Below, piece by piece: positions 17,496 through 25,960 of a stretch of 64,000 nucleotides of DNA. Source of the DNA: Sorangium cellulosum So0157-2 (lineage in GTDB: Bacteria > Myxococcota_A > Polyangia > Polyangiales > Polyangiaceae). Each line of letters starts with the position of its first letter. The stretch's first letter is position 1. Under the pieces are notes generated by a model that saw only the letters and a program-made list of their open reading frames with translations, was not told where the DNA came from and ran no database searches. The DNA is taken from positions 8,880,001 to 8,944,000 of the forward strand of contig NC_021658.1 in assembly GCF_000418325.1 (NCBI RefSeq), in the 5' to 3' direction. The translations under genes and the position numbers were made by a program.

Positions 17496-20400
17496 CTACG
17501 TGCGCGGCGCGGTGAGCACGTCCTGCAGCGTGGCGCCGCCCACGGGCTTGATCAGGTGCCGGTCGAAGCCGGCCCGCCTGGACCTGGCCTGATCGTCGGG
17601 CCCGCCGTAGCCCGAGAGCGCCACGAGGTAGAGCGCTTCGCCGCCCGGCGCGGCCCGCGCCCGCCGGGCGACCTCGTAACCGTCGATGCCGGGCAGGCCG
17701 ATGTCCACGAAGGCCACCTCGGGGCGCAGCTCCAGCAGCTTCGTCACGCCCTCCAGCCCGTCCACCGCCACCGTCACCTCGTGCCCCAGCGCCTCGATGT
17801 ACGCCCGCATCACCCGGCGCACGTCCTCCGCGTCCTCCACGACGAGCACCCGGCGCCGGTCGGCCGCCGCGTCCGGCGCCTCGGCGCGCGGCGCCGGAGT
17901 CGGCGGCGACCCCTCGCGCGGCGCTGGCGGCGGCCCCTCGCGCGGCGCTGGCGGCGGCCGGTCGCGCCGCGCGAGCGGCCCGGCGCTCGGGGCAGGCTGC
18001 GGCGCCGCGCCCGGGCCGAGCGGCAGGCGCACGGTGAACTCGCTGCCCTGGTCCGGCCCGGCGCTCGCCGCGATCACGCTGCCGCCGTGCAGCTCCAGGA
18101 GCCGACGCACCAGCGTGAGCCCGAGCCCCAGCCCGCCCGTGCGCCGGTCGATGGTCTGGTCGACCTGCGTGAACAGATCGAACACCTTCTCGAGCATCGC
18201 CGACGGGATGCCGCGGCCCGTGTCGCGCACCCGCAGCACGGCGGCCTCGGGCGCGCCGCCCGCCGCCTCGCGCGTGAGGCGCACCGAGATCGAGCCCCCC
18301 GGCGGGGTGTACTTCGCGGCGTTGGTCAGGAGGTTCGTCACCACCTGCTCCAGCCGCGTCGCGTCGGCCCGCATGCCGAAGCCCCCGGGCCCCACCGACA
18401 CCGAGAGCGCATGGCGCCGGGCCTCGAGGGCCGGCCTCGCCGCGGCGGCGGCGTCGTGCACCACGGCCGCGAGATCGACGTCCCCGAGGCGCAGCTCCAC
18501 CGTGCCGCGCGTGATGCGCGACACGTCGAGCAGATCGTCCACCAGCCGCACCAGGTGGCCCATCTGCCGCCGCGCGATCTCCCGGAAGCGCGCCGACGTG
18601 GGCCCGTCGCCGTCCACGTCGTCGAGCAGCGTCAGCGACAGGCTGATCGACGCCATCGGGTTCCGGAGCTCGTGCGCGAGCATCGCGAGGAACTCGTCCT
18701 TGCGCTGATCGGCGACCTTGAGCGCCGCGACGAGCGCCTCCACGCGCCGCCGGGCGCGCACCTGGTCGGTCACGTCGAACGCGAACACGAAGACGCCCTC
18801 GACCGCGCCGTCGCGATCGCGCAGCGGCTGGTAGACGAAGTTGAAGAAGACCTCCTCCGTCGTGCCGTCGCCCCGGCGGTCGAGCCGCACCGGGAGCTCC
18901 TCGCCGACGATGGGCTCGCCGGTGCGGACCACGGCGTCGAGGAGCTCCCAGATGCCCTGTCCCTCGAGCTCGGGCAGGGCGGCCCGGATGGGCTCGCCCA
19001 CGAGCGCGCGACCGCCGACGAGCCGCTGGTAGAGCGGGTTGACCACCTCGAAGACGTGCTCCGGCCCGCGGAGGATGGCGATGGGCCCGGGGGCCTGCAT
19101 GAAGAGGTCGTTCAGGTACTGGCGCTGCCCCTCGGCCTCGCGCCGGCGGCGCGCGAGCTCGACGTGGACGCGCACCCGCGCGAGGAGCTCCTTCGCGGAG
19201 AACGGCTTCACGAGGAAGTCGTCGGCGCCGGCCTCGAGGCTGTCGACGCGCGCCTCCTCGCCCGCGCGCGCGGAGAGCATCACCACGGCCACGCCGCGGG
19301 TGCGCTCGTCGGCGCGCAGCGCCCTGAGCAGGCCGAAGCCGTCGAGCCGCGGCATCATCACGTCGGTGAGCACGAGATCCGGAGGGTGGGCGCGGGCGCG
19401 CTCCAGGGCGGCTCGACCGTCGACCGCGGCCTCCACCGTCCACCCCTCCGCCACGAGCAGCCGCAGCGCGTACTCGCGCATGTCCGCGTTGTCGTCGGCG
19501 ACGAGGACGCGCCCCGGCAGCTTCCGGGCCGGCCCCTCGGCCGCCGGCCGGGACGCCGGCGCCTGCTCGCCGCGGAGCCACTGCGCGGCCTCGTCGAGGA
19601 AGGGCGCGGCGTCCCGCCCGCCCGCGGCCGGCGGCGAGGCCCGAGCGACGCGGTCCTCGGGCAGGTGCGCCGTGCCGAGCGGGATGGACACCGTGAAGCG
19701 GCTGCCCTCGCCCAGGCGGCTCTCCACGGCCGCGGCGCCGCCGTGGAGCTTCGCCAGCTCCTGCACCAGGGCGAGGCCGATGCCGCTGCCCTCGTAGCTG
19801 CGGCCCCTGGCCCCCTCGACGCGGTGGAACCGCTCGAACACGTGCGGCAGCTCGGCCTCCGGGATGCCGGTGCCGGTGTCCTCGACCGACAGGACGGCCC
19901 GCCCGCCGGCCGCCTCCAGCGAGACCCGGACGCCCCCCGTGAAGGTGAACTTGAAGGCGTTCGAGACGAGGTTGAGGACGATCTTCTCCCAGAGCTCCCG
20001 GTCGACGTAGGCCGGCTCGGCGAGCGGCGGGCAGTCCACCGTGAGGGAGAGGCCGGCCCGCTCCAGGAGCGAGCGGAACGAGCTCGCCAGGTCCGCGGTG
20101 AAGGCGCCGAGATCGGTCGGCTGGTAGCTCGCCTGGACGCGGCCCGCCTCGATGCGCGAGAAGTCGAGCAGCGTGTTGACGAGCCGGAGGAGCCGGAGGC
20201 CGTTGCGGTGGACGATCGCGAGGCGCTCGCGCTGCCGCGGAGGCAACGGCTGCTCGGCGTCCGAGAGGCCGTCCTCCACGGGCCCGAGGATCAGCGTCAG
20301 CGGCGTCCGGAACTCGTGGCTGACGTTGCTGAAGAAGGCCGTCTTCGCGCGGTCGAGCTCGGCGAGCGCCTGCTGCCGGCGCTGCTCCTCCTCGCTGGCC

Positions 20401-21419
20401 CGGGCGCTCTGGATCGCCGTCGCGCAATGGCCGGCCACGAGCCGCAGGAAGGCGCGGTAGTCGTCGTCCAGCACGAGCCGGGGGCTGACGCCGGCGACGA
20501 GGAACCCGGCCGCCCGCCCGCCGGCGCCGGCGCGGGGGAGCGGCAGCACCACCGCCCGGCGCGCGGCGTCCGGCCACGGCCCGCCCGGGAGGGGGCCGAC
20601 GCCCGCGGGCAACTCGGCGAGATCCACCTCCGCTTCCTCGCACAGCGCGCGATGCAGCGGCCACGGCGCCGCGCTGGCGGCGTCGAGGCTCACCGCCGCC
20701 GGCGCGGCGGCGTGGCCCGGGTCGAGCCCGGCGGTCGCCGCGAGCCGGGCCTGCGCGCCACCCTCGTCGGCGACGTAGAGCAGCGCGAACGGCAGGTCGC
20801 GCCCGGCCTCCGCCACGGTGTCCAGCATGACCCGACAGGCATCCTCGACGTTCTTGGCGTCGGCCACCCTCGCTCCGAGCGCCGCGAGGAGCTTCAGCCG
20901 GCGCTGCCCGAGGATGTGCCCGGTGCTCTCGGAGCACGCCACGAAGACGCCCGCGACAGCGCCTCGCTCGTCCCGGATCGGGCTGTAGCCGTAGTTGAAA
21001 TAGCACTCTTCCAGGAAGCCGTTCCGATCGAGGATGAGCAGGCCGTCCCGGAGGTACGTGGCCCCTCCGGCGAAGACCTTCTCGATCATCGGCTCGATGA
21101 CGTCCCAGATCTCCTTCCAGCACGCGCGCCCCGCCTGGCCCATGGCGGCCGGGTGCTTCTTGGAGCCGAGGATGGGGCGGTAGCCGTCGTTGTAGAACTG
21201 GATGAGCTCTCGGCCCCACCAGAGGAACATGGGGTGCTCGGACGAGAGCAGGATGGAGAGCGCGGTGCGCAGCGACTGGGGCCACGCCTCGACGGGGCCG
21301 AGCGCCGTCCGCGACCAGTCGATCGAGCGAATCAGCGCCCCCATCTCCCCGCCGCCCGAGAGCGCGGCGCCGGCCGGGTCCAGCCCGTCTCCGGCGCTCG
21401 CCGCCTCGACCCGGCTCAT
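17496..21419 (-). CDS. Hybrid two-component protein with two histidine kinase cores and two receiver domains
   Basis: About 1307 aa. Order: PAS (FNDGYRPIL-type fold, about 40-160), GAF (about 185-350), histidine kinase 1 with H368 in SHEFRTPL, receiver 1 with phospho-acceptor D686 in LTDVMMP, PAS 2 (about 770-880), histidine kinase 2 with H916 in AHELRNPM, a Pro-rich linker, and a C-terminal receiver 2 with D1239 in FVDIGLPG. Both kinase cores have intact N and G boxes (NLVSNAFKF, DTGTGIP; NLLTNAAKY, DTGRGIP). No membrane segment, so the sensor is cytoplasmic. There is no output domain, so phosphate must pass to another protein. ATG 21419 (MSRVEAAS) has GGAGG about 7 nt upstream and was preferred to 21503. 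Confidence 0.9.
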   Translation of the reverse strand: MSRVEAASAGDGLDPAGAALSGGGEMGALIRSIDWSRTALGPVEAWPQSLRTALSILLSSEHPMFLWWGRELIQFYNDGYRPILGSKKHPAAMGQAGRACWKEIWDVIEPMIEKVFAGGATYLRDGLLILDRNGFLEECYFNYGYSPIRDERGAVAGVFVACSESTGHILGQRRLKLLAALGARVADAKNVEDACRVMLDTVAEAGRDLPFALLYVADEGGAQARLAATAGLDPGHAAAPAAVSLDAASAAPWPLHRALCEEAEVDLAELPAGVGPLPGGPWPDAARRAVVLPLPRAGAGGRAAGFLVAGVSPRLVLDDDYRAFLRLVAGHCATAIQSARASEEEQRRQQALAELDRAKTAFFSNVSHEFRTPLTLILGPVEDGLSDAEQPLPPRQRERLAIVHRNGLRLLRLVNTLLDFSRIEAGRVQASYQPTDLGAFTADLASSFRSLLERAGLSLTVDCPPLAEPAYVDRELWEKIVLNLVSNAFKFTFTGGVRVSLEAAGGRAVLSVEDTGTGIPEAELPHVFERFHRVEGARGRSYEGSGIGLALVQELAKLHGGAAAVESRLGEGSRFTVSIPLGTAHLPEDRVARASPPAAGGRDAAPFLDEAAQWLRGEQAPASRPAAEGPARKLPGRVLVADDNADMREYALRLLVAEGWTVEAAVDGRAALERARAHPPDLVLTDVMMPRLDGFGLLRALRADERTRGVAVVMLSARAGEEARVDSLEAGADDFLVKPFSAKELLARVRVHVELARRRREAEGQRQYLNDLFMQAPGPIAILRGPEHVFEVVNPLYQRLVGGRALVGEPIRAALPELEGQGIWELLDAVVRTGEPIVGEELPVRLDRRGDGTTEEVFFNFVYQPLRDRDGAVEGVFVFAFDVTDQVRARRRVEALVAALKVADQRKDEFLAMLAHELRNPMASISLSLTLLDDVDGDGPTSARFREIARRQMGHLVRLVDDLLDVSRITRGTVELRLGDVDLAAVVHDAAAAARPALEARRHALSVSVGPGGFGMRADATRLEQVVTNLLTNAAKYTPPGGSISVRLTREAAGGAPEAAVLRVRDTGRGIPSAMLEKVFDLFTQVDQTIDRRTGGLGLGLTLVRRLLELHGGSVIAASAGPDQGSEFTVRLPLGPGAAPQPAPSAGPLARRDRPPPAPREGPPPAPREGSPPTPAPRAEAPDAAADRRRVLVVEDAEDVRRVMRAYIEALGHEVTVAVDGLEGVTKLLELRPEVAFVDIGLPGIDGYEVARRARAAPGGEALYLVALSGYGGPDDQARSRRAGFDRHLIKPVGGATLQDVLTAPRT

Positions 21420-21645
21420 GCCGGCCTCCGCTCCCCGCTCCGATCGAGGTGGCTCACGCGCTGTCCCGTCATGGCGACCGTTCGCTTGTACCACACCCCC
21501 CACGGCCCGGCGGCCTCCGGCGCCGCTGCGTCGTGCCGTTTCCGCGCGTTTTATCTGATGAGTTCGTCAGAGGCTCTGTCCACCGCTCGACACGATCCCT
21601 GCGACGTCCATCGCGCCGCGGAGCGGTGATGATGGGCTCGGCGCG

Positions 21646-22173
21646 TCACGCGGCGGCGTCGAGCAGCCGCGGGTGCTGGCGCACGTGCTCGTAAAGCAGG
21701 TCCAGGAAGACGCGGACGTGCGCCGGGGCGGCGCGCGCGCTCGGCGTGACGGCGAACATGCGCTCGCCGACGAGATCGACATAGCGATCGTCGGTGAGGC
21801 ACTCGACGCGGACGTCGGGGTAGGTCGCGAGGAGCCGAGTCACCGCCGGCGCGAGCAGCCGCTCGACGAACGCCTCCGGGACGGAGACGCGCACCGTGCC
21901 CTGCGCCCGCGAGGCGCGCGCCTCCATGAGGCGATCGGCCTCCTCCGCCTCGGCGACGATGCGCCGGCAGCGCTCGTGGTACTGCGCGCCGGCGTCGGTC
22001 AGCCGGAGCTTGCGCGTGGTGCGCTCGAGCAGCCGAGCGCCGAGGCGCCGCTCCAGCGCGGCGATCGTCCGGCTCATCGTGGACGGCGGGATCCGGAGCC
22101 GGCGCGCGGCCGCGGCGAAGCTGCCCTGATCGACGACGTGCGCGAAACAGACCATCTCGTTGAGATCGATCAC
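21646..22173 (-). CDS. LysR-type regulator with an internally deleted effector domain
   Basis: Only 175 aa against about 300 for the family. The N-terminal winged HTH is intact: LNEMVCFAHVVDQGSFAAAA, RIPPSTMSRTIAALERRLG, ARLLERTTRKLRLTDAG. The effector domain begins normally (VRVSVPEAFVERLLAPAV, PDVRVECLTDDRYVDLV) and then jumps directly to a typical C-terminus (GERMFAVTPSARA, VRVFLDLLYEHV). About 100-120 residues of the co-inducer pocket are missing, with the frame preserved. It may still bind DNA but not ligand. The GTG start at 22173 follows GGGGGG about 10 nt upstream and matches the usual VIDLNEM start. Divergent from the SnoaL gene. Confidence 0.7.
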   Translation of the reverse strand: MIDLNEMVCFAHVVDQGSFAAAARRLRIPPSTMSRTIAALERRLGARLLERTTRKLRLTDAGAQYHERCRRIVAEAEEADRLMEARASRAQGTVRVSVPEAFVERLLAPAVTRLLATYPDVRVECLTDDRYVDLVGERMFAVTPSARAAPAHVRVFLDLLYEHVRQHPRLLDAAA

Positions 22174-22280
22174 CGGTCGATTGTACCCCCCGGATCGTTC
22201 CACCGGTGCACGAGTGAATTGAGGATTCGTGCATGGACGCCACGGCCTCCGGGGGCCACGGTCAGCGCTGGAGGTCACGC

Positions 22281-22664
22281 ATGGACGTCAAGGAACCCCA
22301 GCAGATGAACGCGATCTTCGCCGACGCCTTCAACGCCGGCGATCTCGACCGGATCATGGCGCTCTACGAGCCCGGGGCCGTGCTGGCGCCGGCGCCGGGC
22401 CAGCGCGCCGCCGGCGCGCCCGCCATCCGGGAGGCGATCGGCGCCCTCCTCGCGCTGCGAGGCCGCATGGCGTCGAAGAACAACTACTGCATGCAGGCCG
22501 GGGACATCGCCCTGCTGCAGGGCGAATGGCGCCTGTCGTTCGTCGGCCCCGACGGAGAGGAGGTCACCGAGACGGCGCGCTCGGCGGAGGTGGTGCGAAG
22601 GCAGCCGGACGGGACCTGGCGTTACCTCATCGATCACCCGGCCGGCGACGACACGCCCCGATAG
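22281..22664 (+). CDS. SnoaL/DUF4440-like NTF2-fold protein
   Basis: About 127 aa with the NTF2-like pattern of small ketosteroid-isomerase-related proteins: NAIFADAFNAGDLDRIMALY, a central GAPAIREAIGALLAL, and the C-terminal GTWRYLIDHPAGDD. These proteins bind small hydrophobic molecules; activity cannot be assigned. ATG 22281 was chosen (TGGAGG 6 nt upstream) over 22233. It is transcribed away from the shortened LysR gene, which would normally be its regulator. A decayed copy of this gene's start lies at about 28523. Confidence 0.8.
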   Translation: MDVKEPQQMNAIFADAFNAGDLDRIMALYEPGAVLAPAPGQRAAGAPAIREAIGALLALRGRMASKNNYCMQAGDIALLQGEWRLSFVGPDGEEVTETARSAEVVRRQPDGTWRYLIDHPAGDDTPR

Positions 22665-22705
22665 CAGCGCCGCCCGGCGCCGCGCGCCACCGCCCGCCGA
22701 GGGCG

Positions 22706-24181
22706 TCACTCCTTGAAGCTGGCGGAGGAGAGGCCGTGCTTGCGGAGGAGGTCGTAGAAGTCCGTCCGGTTCCTGCCGGAGAGCTTCGCGGCGGCGCTGA
22801 CGTTGCCGTTGGCGCGGCGGAGCACCTCGACCAGGTAGGCGCGCTCGAACGTGTCGCGCGCCTCCTTGAGCGACGGGAGCGCCGAGCCGGGGTCGCCGAA
22901 GGCCACCGACAGGATCTCACCCGCGGCGTCCGAGATGGCCGGGGCCTCGGCGTCCTCGGGCTCCGCGCCGCTCGACCAGCCGTCGAGCTTGCGGGCGGGG
23001 GGGACGAGGAGGGTGCTGAGGTCCTGCGGCTGCAGGCGCTCGCCGCGGCAGAGCAGGACGGCGCCTTCCATGACGTTGGCGAGCTCGCGGACGTTGCCGG
23101 GCCAGGGGTGCGCGAGGAGCACGCGCAGGGCCTCGGGGGTGAGCTTGGGCTCGGAGAGGCCGTGGCGGGCCGCGGCGCGGGAGAGGAACACCTCGCAGAG
23201 CAGGGGGAGGTCCTCCACCCGCTCGCGGAGCGGGGGCATGACGATGGGGACGACGTGCAGGCGATAGAAGAGATCCTCGCGGAAGCGGCCGTCGCGGACC
23301 TCGGTGAGGAGATCGCGGTTGGTCGCGGCGACGACGCGGACGTCGACCTCTTCCTCGTTGAGCGAGCCGACGCGGGTGATGCGGCGCTCCTGCAGCACGC
23401 GGAGGAGCTTCACCTGGACCGCGGGAGGGGCGTCGCCGATCTCGTCGAGCAGGAGGGTGCCCCCGTTGGCGGAGGCGAAGAGGCCCTCCTTGTCGCGCGT
23501 GGCGCCGGTGAACGCGCCGCGCACGTAGCCGAACAGCTCGCTCTCCAGGAGCTCGGCCGGCAGGGCGCTGCAGTTGACCGCGACGAACGGCTTGCCGCGG
23601 CGCTGCGAGAGGGCGTGGAGCGAGCGCGCCGCGAGCTCCTTGCCGGTGCCGGACTCGCCGAGCAAAAGGACGGTGGCGTCGGTGGGGGCGACGCGGGAGA
23701 TGATCTCGCGGACGGCGGCGATGCGGTCGCTCGTCCCGAGCAGGCGCAGCTCGTCGCTCTGGGCGCCGATGATGCGGCGCAGGCCGGCGACCTCGCGGCG
23801 GAGCGAGCTGCTCTCGACCGCGTGCGCGAGCTTCTGGAGCAGATCGAGGTCGTGGAACGGCTTCGTGAGGAAGCCGTACGCGCCCCGCCTCATCGCCTCG
23901 ACGGCGATCTCGATGGTGCCGTGGGCCGTGAGGATGACGACGGGCACGTCGGGGGAGCGCTTCTGCACCTCGCTGAGCACGTCGAGCCCGTCGCAGTCGT
24001 CGAGGCGGAGGTCGACGATCATCGCGTCGACGGGCTCGCGGGAGAGGGCGGCGATGCCCCCGGCGCCGGTCAGCTCCGTGGTGACCCGGTAGCCGTGGTG
24101 CTCGAGGCGGAAGGCGAGCAGCTCGCAGAGGTGCGGCTCGTCGTCGACGATGACCACGTGGGGCTTTCGGGCAGGGCTCAT
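22706..24181 (-). CDS. Sigma-54-dependent response regulator (NtrC family)
   Basis: Protein of 491 aa. An N-terminal receiver (HVVIVDDEPHLCELLAFRL, phospho-acceptor Asp in MIVDLRLDD, conserved Thr in ILTAHG, Lys in FLTKPF) is followed by the AAA+ sigma-54 activation domain with Walker A GESGTGKE, the sigma-54-contacting loop GAFTGA, and Walker B GGTLLLDEIGD. The C-terminal Fis-type HTH is NGNVSAAAKLSGRNRTDFYDLL. It should activate sigma-54 promoters once phosphorylated by the kinase encoded immediately upstream. Its ATG overlaps the kinase stop in ATGA (24178-24181), so the two are co-translated. I found no good -24/-12 element at the divergent SulP gene. Confidence 0.93.
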   Translation of the reverse strand: MSPARKPHVVIVDDEPHLCELLAFRLEHHGYRVTTELTGAGGIAALSREPVDAMIVDLRLDDCDGLDVLSEVQKRSPDVPVVILTAHGTIEIAVEAMRRGAYGFLTKPFHDLDLLQKLAHAVESSSLRREVAGLRRIIGAQSDELRLLGTSDRIAAVREIISRVAPTDATVLLLGESGTGKELAARSLHALSQRRGKPFVAVNCSALPAELLESELFGYVRGAFTGATRDKEGLFASANGGTLLLDEIGDAPPAVQVKLLRVLQERRITRVGSLNEEEVDVRVVAATNRDLLTEVRDGRFREDLFYRLHVVPIVMPPLRERVEDLPLLCEVFLSRAAARHGLSEPKLTPEALRVLLAHPWPGNVRELANVMEGAVLLCRGERLQPQDLSTLLVPPARKLDGWSSGAEPEDAEAPAISDAAGEILSVAFGDPGSALPSLKEARDTFERAYLVEVLRRANGNVSAAAKLSGRNRTDFYDLLRKHGLSSASFKE

Positions 24182-25728
24182 GGAACCGCGGGAGCAGGGT
24201 GTAGCGCAGCGGGGGCTTGCTCGGAAGAGCGCTCGGTCGAGAGCGGCAGCCAGAGGCGGAAGGTGGCCCCCGCGGCGCGGGCGTCCTGGCCCGCGCCGGC
24301 GTCGGCGCTCGCGGCGTGATCGTCGAGCTCCAGGTCGCCGCCGTGGGCGCGGGCGATCTTGCGGGAGAGGGCCAGGCCGAGGCCGATGCCGACGCGCTTC
24401 GGGGAGTTCGCGACCGGCTGCGTCTTGAACTCCTCGAAGAGCGACTGCCGGATCTCCCCGGGGACGCCCGGGCCCTGATCGGTGACGCTGATCGTCACCC
24501 GGCGGCCGGGCCGGCCGCCCCTCGTGTCCTCGGCCAGCTCGCGCCGCACGAGCACCCGCTGGCCGGGCTTGGAGACGGAGGCCGCGTTGCGCACCAGGTT
24601 CGCGACGGCGCGCTCGACAAGGGCCACATCCAGGCTGCACGGGGGGACGTCGCCCGGCGTCTCGACCTCGATGGAGACGCCGCGCTCGCGCGCCTCCGCC
24701 TCCTCGTCGCGCACGGCGCTGCGGATCAGATCGTCGATGGAGGAGCCGTCCTGGAGGCGGATGGGGGAGCCGGCGCTGAGGCGGGAGAGGTCGAGCAGGG
24801 TGGTCACCATGCGGATCTCGCGCTCGCAGGCGACGCGGGCGATGTGGAGGATGCGGGTCTGGCGCTCGCTCAGCGCGCCGCCGCCGACGCCGTCCTCGAG
24901 CAGGGAGATGGCCTCGCGGATCTTCGTGAGCGGGGTGCGCAGCTCGTGGGAGACGGAGGCGAGGAAGCCCTGCTTGAGCGTCTCGATCTCGGCGAGGCGC
25001 CTGCGCATGGTCTCGATCTCCCGGGCGAGGTCGCGCACCTCGGCGGGGCCGCGCACCTCGGCGGCCGCGTCGAACTGGCCCTTGCCGAGGCGCTGCGCCT
25101 GCGTGGCGATGGCCGCGAGCGGCTCGGTGACGGTGCGCGCGATCCGGTGCGCGAGGAGCGCGGCGACGACGCAGGCGGCGATGGAGATGGCGAGGCCGTT
25201 CGAGAGCGCCGAGGCGCTGGCGCCGCGGGCGTCCTCCTCCTTGACGCGCACGCGGGCCTGGAGCTCGCCGATGCGCAGGACCCACGCGTCCGTGAGCTGC
25301 TCGTCGAGGCGCACGCGCTCGTGCTGGACGTCGGGGTCGGTGAGGTGGCCGCAGGTGCCCCCGTCGAGCGCGCCCTGCGCGAGCTGGAGGTGGCCGTCGA
25401 TCGACGGGAGCATCGGGTCCGAGGGGAGCAAGGCGGGCTCGCCGACCTCCGCCTTCAGCGCGGCGATCCGCGTGCGGAGGATCGGGGCGACCTCGTCCCA
25501 GGGCGCGCCGCGCGAGCACGCCTCCTGGCCGCGCCGCATGGCGAGCCCCATCGCCCAGGCGGCGTGGTGGAGCGCCGCCTCGCGCCGGAGCTCCTCGGTC
25601 TCGTCGCTCAAGAGGTTCTGCAGCGACGAGGTGATCTGGGCGAGCGACCCGAGGACCACGCCGAGGGCGACCAGCATCACGAGCACCGGGGCGGTGTGAG
25701 ACAGCACGAGTCGGGTCAAGAGGCGCAT
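24178..25728 (-). CDS. Membrane sensor histidine kinase, partner of the sigma-54 regulator
   Basis: Protein of 516 aa. Two membrane helices (APVLVMLVALGVVLGSLA near the N-terminus and AISIAACVVAALLAHRIA near 180) frame a helical periplasmic sensor region of about 140 residues. A HAMP segment (TVTEPLAAIATQAQRLG), HisKA with SVSHELRTPLTKIREA, and an HATPase with N-box NLVRNAAS and G-boxes DQGPGVP and GIGLGLAL follow. It should autophosphorylate and pass phosphate to the co-encoded regulator. First gene of the pair; its upstream region is shared with the divergent SulP gene, a possible target. The signal is unknown. Confidence 0.92.
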   Translation of the reverse strand: MRLLTRLVLSHTAPVLVMLVALGVVLGSLAQITSSLQNLLSDETEELRREAALHHAAWAMGLAMRRGQEACSRGAPWDEVAPILRTRIAALKAEVGEPALLPSDPMLPSIDGHLQLAQGALDGGTCGHLTDPDVQHERVRLDEQLTDAWVLRIGELQARVRVKEEDARGASASALSNGLAISIAACVVAALLAHRIARTVTEPLAAIATQAQRLGKGQFDAAAEVRGPAEVRDLAREIETMRRRLAEIETLKQGFLASVSHELRTPLTKIREAISLLEDGVGGGALSERQTRILHIARVACEREIRMVTTLLDLSRLSAGSPIRLQDGSSIDDLIRSAVRDEEAEARERGVSIEVETPGDVPPCSLDVALVERAVANLVRNAASVSKPGQRVLVRRELAEDTRGGRPGRRVTISVTDQGPGVPGEIRQSLFEEFKTQPVANSPKRVGIGLGLALSRKIARAHGGDLELDDHAASADAGAGQDARAAGATFRLWLPLSTERSSEQAPAALHPAPAVP

Positions 25729-25960
25729 GCGAGACCCCGACTATGATCTCGCGCGTCATCGAACGCACGAGCCGCCGACATTCCACACTTTTTCGAGGAC
25801 GCGAGACATCAGGAGCGCCCCTGTGGGAGACCGCCGACAGCGTCGGCCGGGCCCCCCAAGCGAGTGTCGGCGGATCCAGACGCCGGGCGGCGGCGGCGCG
25901 CGGGGACGCGGGATTCCGGCGAGGCGCGGGCCTGGCACATCGCGTGAATTGCGGCGCCCC

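Noticed and set aside
17876..18000. Repeated Pro/Arg-coding units in the double histidine kinase considered as a mobile repeat
   Set aside because: They are in frame and form an ordinary disordered linker before the final receiver domain.
25900..25960. Sigma-54 promoter (TGGCAC...TTGC) before the SulP gene
   Set aside because: TGGCAC and TTGC are present, but the GG-to-GC spacing is about 15 nt rather than the required 10.
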